Source of the DNA: Candidatus Zixiibacteriota bacterium
Lineage (GTDB): Bacteria > Zixibacteria > MSB-5A5 > GN15 > PGXB01
Direction: 5' to 3'
Assembly (NCBI GenBank): GCA_030591405.1
Contig: JAUVBC010000120.1
Span: 1-6,878, forward strand
DNA length: 6,878 bases
Both the position numbers and the translations under genes were made by a program. Below are positions 6,243 through 6,878 of this stretch, piece by piece. The notes beneath the pieces are model-generated. The model searched no databases. It had not been told where the DNA came from and saw only the letters and a list, made by a program, of their open reading frames with translations. Numbering within the stretch: the first letter of the stretch is position 1; every line of letters starts with the position of its first letter.

Positions 6243-6878
6243 AAAAATTCTTGTTGTTGATGACGAAGTCAGGATGTGCGACTCATTGTTTGAACTTCTT
6301 TCCGGCAGCGGGTATGAGGTTTCTACCGCCCAATCTGCAATCGACGCATTAGATAAAATCAAAACTGACAAATTCGATTTAATCATTACTGATATAAAGA
6401 TGCCGGAAAAAACCGGCCTCGATCTATTGAAAACAGTCAAAGAGATTGACCCGGAAATCATTGTAATATTATTGACCGGCTACGCCTCGCTCGAATCGGC
6501 TCTGGAAGCGATTAAGGAAGGTGCTTTTGAATATCATTTAAAGCCGGTTGAATTTTCACAGCTTGAGATTTCGGTCAAAAGAGGGTTGGAGACCCGCTCT
6601 TCCAATATGGCGCGCAGACAGTTGGTAGAAGATTTAAAAAGCGCTAATTTGAATCTGAATAATCGACTCAATGAAATCAATGCTCTTTATGAAGCCGGAA
6701 AATCTCTTTCGGCAACATTAAGTCTAAAAGAGTTGCTAAAGAAGATCATGACCCTTGCCGGCTCCGTGACTCAGGCCGAAATCGGTTCTCTTATGCTAAT
6801 CGATAAAAGTGGGGAATTTATGACGATCAAGACTTCAATTGGTTTAGACAAAAAGATGGTTGATGCTGTCCGTCTGCC
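6226..6878 (+). CDS. Response regulator, REC domain plus N-terminal part of a GAF domain (3'-truncated by the window edge)
   Basis: 217 complete codons are visible and the frame is still open at the last base. Residues 5-120 form a receiver domain: ILVVDDE (8-14, acidic pair Asp12-Asp13), phosphoacceptor Asp56 in ITDIKMP (54-60), the switch Thr84 in LLTGYAS (82-88), and Lys106 in HLKP (104-107) with the usual cis-Pro after it. All receiver catalytic residues are present, so it should accept phosphate, most likely from the kinase encoded just upstream. A charged helical linker (about 121-152) leads into a GAF-like segment: LYEAGKSLSATLSLKELL (154-171), then AEIGSLMLID (184-193) as the first strand. 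No DNA-binding domain appears in the visible part. The output beyond the GAF (kinase, cyclase, phosphodiesterase, phosphatase, or none) is outside the window. The gene has a strong Shine-Dalgarno site and overlaps the kinase gene by 17 nt. Confidence 0.93.
   Translation, partial: MTGIYKKILVVDDEVRMCDSLFELLSGSGYEVSTAQSAIDALDKIKTDKFDLIITDIKMPEKTGLDLLKTVKEIDPEIIVILLTGYASLESALEAIKEGAFEYHLKPVEFSQLEISVKRGLETRSSNMARRQLVEDLKSANLNLNNRLNEINALYEAGKSLSATLSLKELLKKIMTLAGSVTQAEIGSLMLIDKSGEFMTIKTSIGLDKKMVDAVRL

Noticed and set aside
6402..6417. GCCGG-A6-CCGGC hairpin as a terminator or regulatory stem
   Set aside because: It is only 5 bp, has no following T-run, and encodes the conserved segment just after the phosphoacceptor Asp of the receiver domain.
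6090..6461. Antisense open frame across the kinase/regulator junction
   Set aside because: It is opposite the HATPase G2 box and the receiver domain, both strongly conserved, and its translation is not recognisable.

Overview
The window is a compact block of bacterial chromosome in which every gene is on the + strand. Seven coding regions fill almost all of it. The three gaps between genes are only 5-8 nt, and the other three junctions overlap by 4, 20 and 17 nt. The base composition leans towards AT. No RNA genes, mobile elements, CRISPR arrays or terminators are visible. The gene set and the PAS/GAF-rich signalling proteins suggest a free-living, probably uncultured bacterium. A Zixibacteria-like or other FCB-group lineage is a guess from gene style only, held with low confidence.

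Region 1 (1-1524) is a t6A/N-acetylation cluster. It contains the 3' part of tsaE (ATPase of tRNA threonylcarbamoyladenosine synthesis), complete tsaB (its non-catalytic partner protein) and a rimI-type GNAT acetyltransferase. tsaB and rimI share an ATGA stop/start. The catalytic partners tsaD and tsaC are not in the window.

Region 2 (1533-3679) holds accD (carboxyltransferase beta subunit of acetyl-CoA carboxylase, zinc-ribbon type) followed 5 nt later by folC (folylpolyglutamate/dihydrofolate synthase). This accD-folC neighbourhood is also known from gammaproteobacteria such as E. coli.

Region 3 (3660-6878) is a two-component signalling pair. The first protein is a soluble hybrid-sensing histidine kinase of 860 residues (PAS-PAS-PAS-GAF-HisKA-HATPase). 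The second is a response regulator (REC, then a coiled linker and the start of a GAF domain) that runs off the right edge. The kinase start lies inside the folC 3' end and the regulator start lies inside the kinase 3' end, so the signalling genes look translationally coupled to the housekeeping genes.

Nothing in the window is clearly a new biological system. The points most worth following are the coupling of a cytosolic PAS/GAF kinase to a tsa-rimI-accD-folC operon, the similar GAF modules in the kinase and its regulator, the unknown output of the truncated regulator, and the altered catalytic and CoA-loop residues of the RimI homologue.
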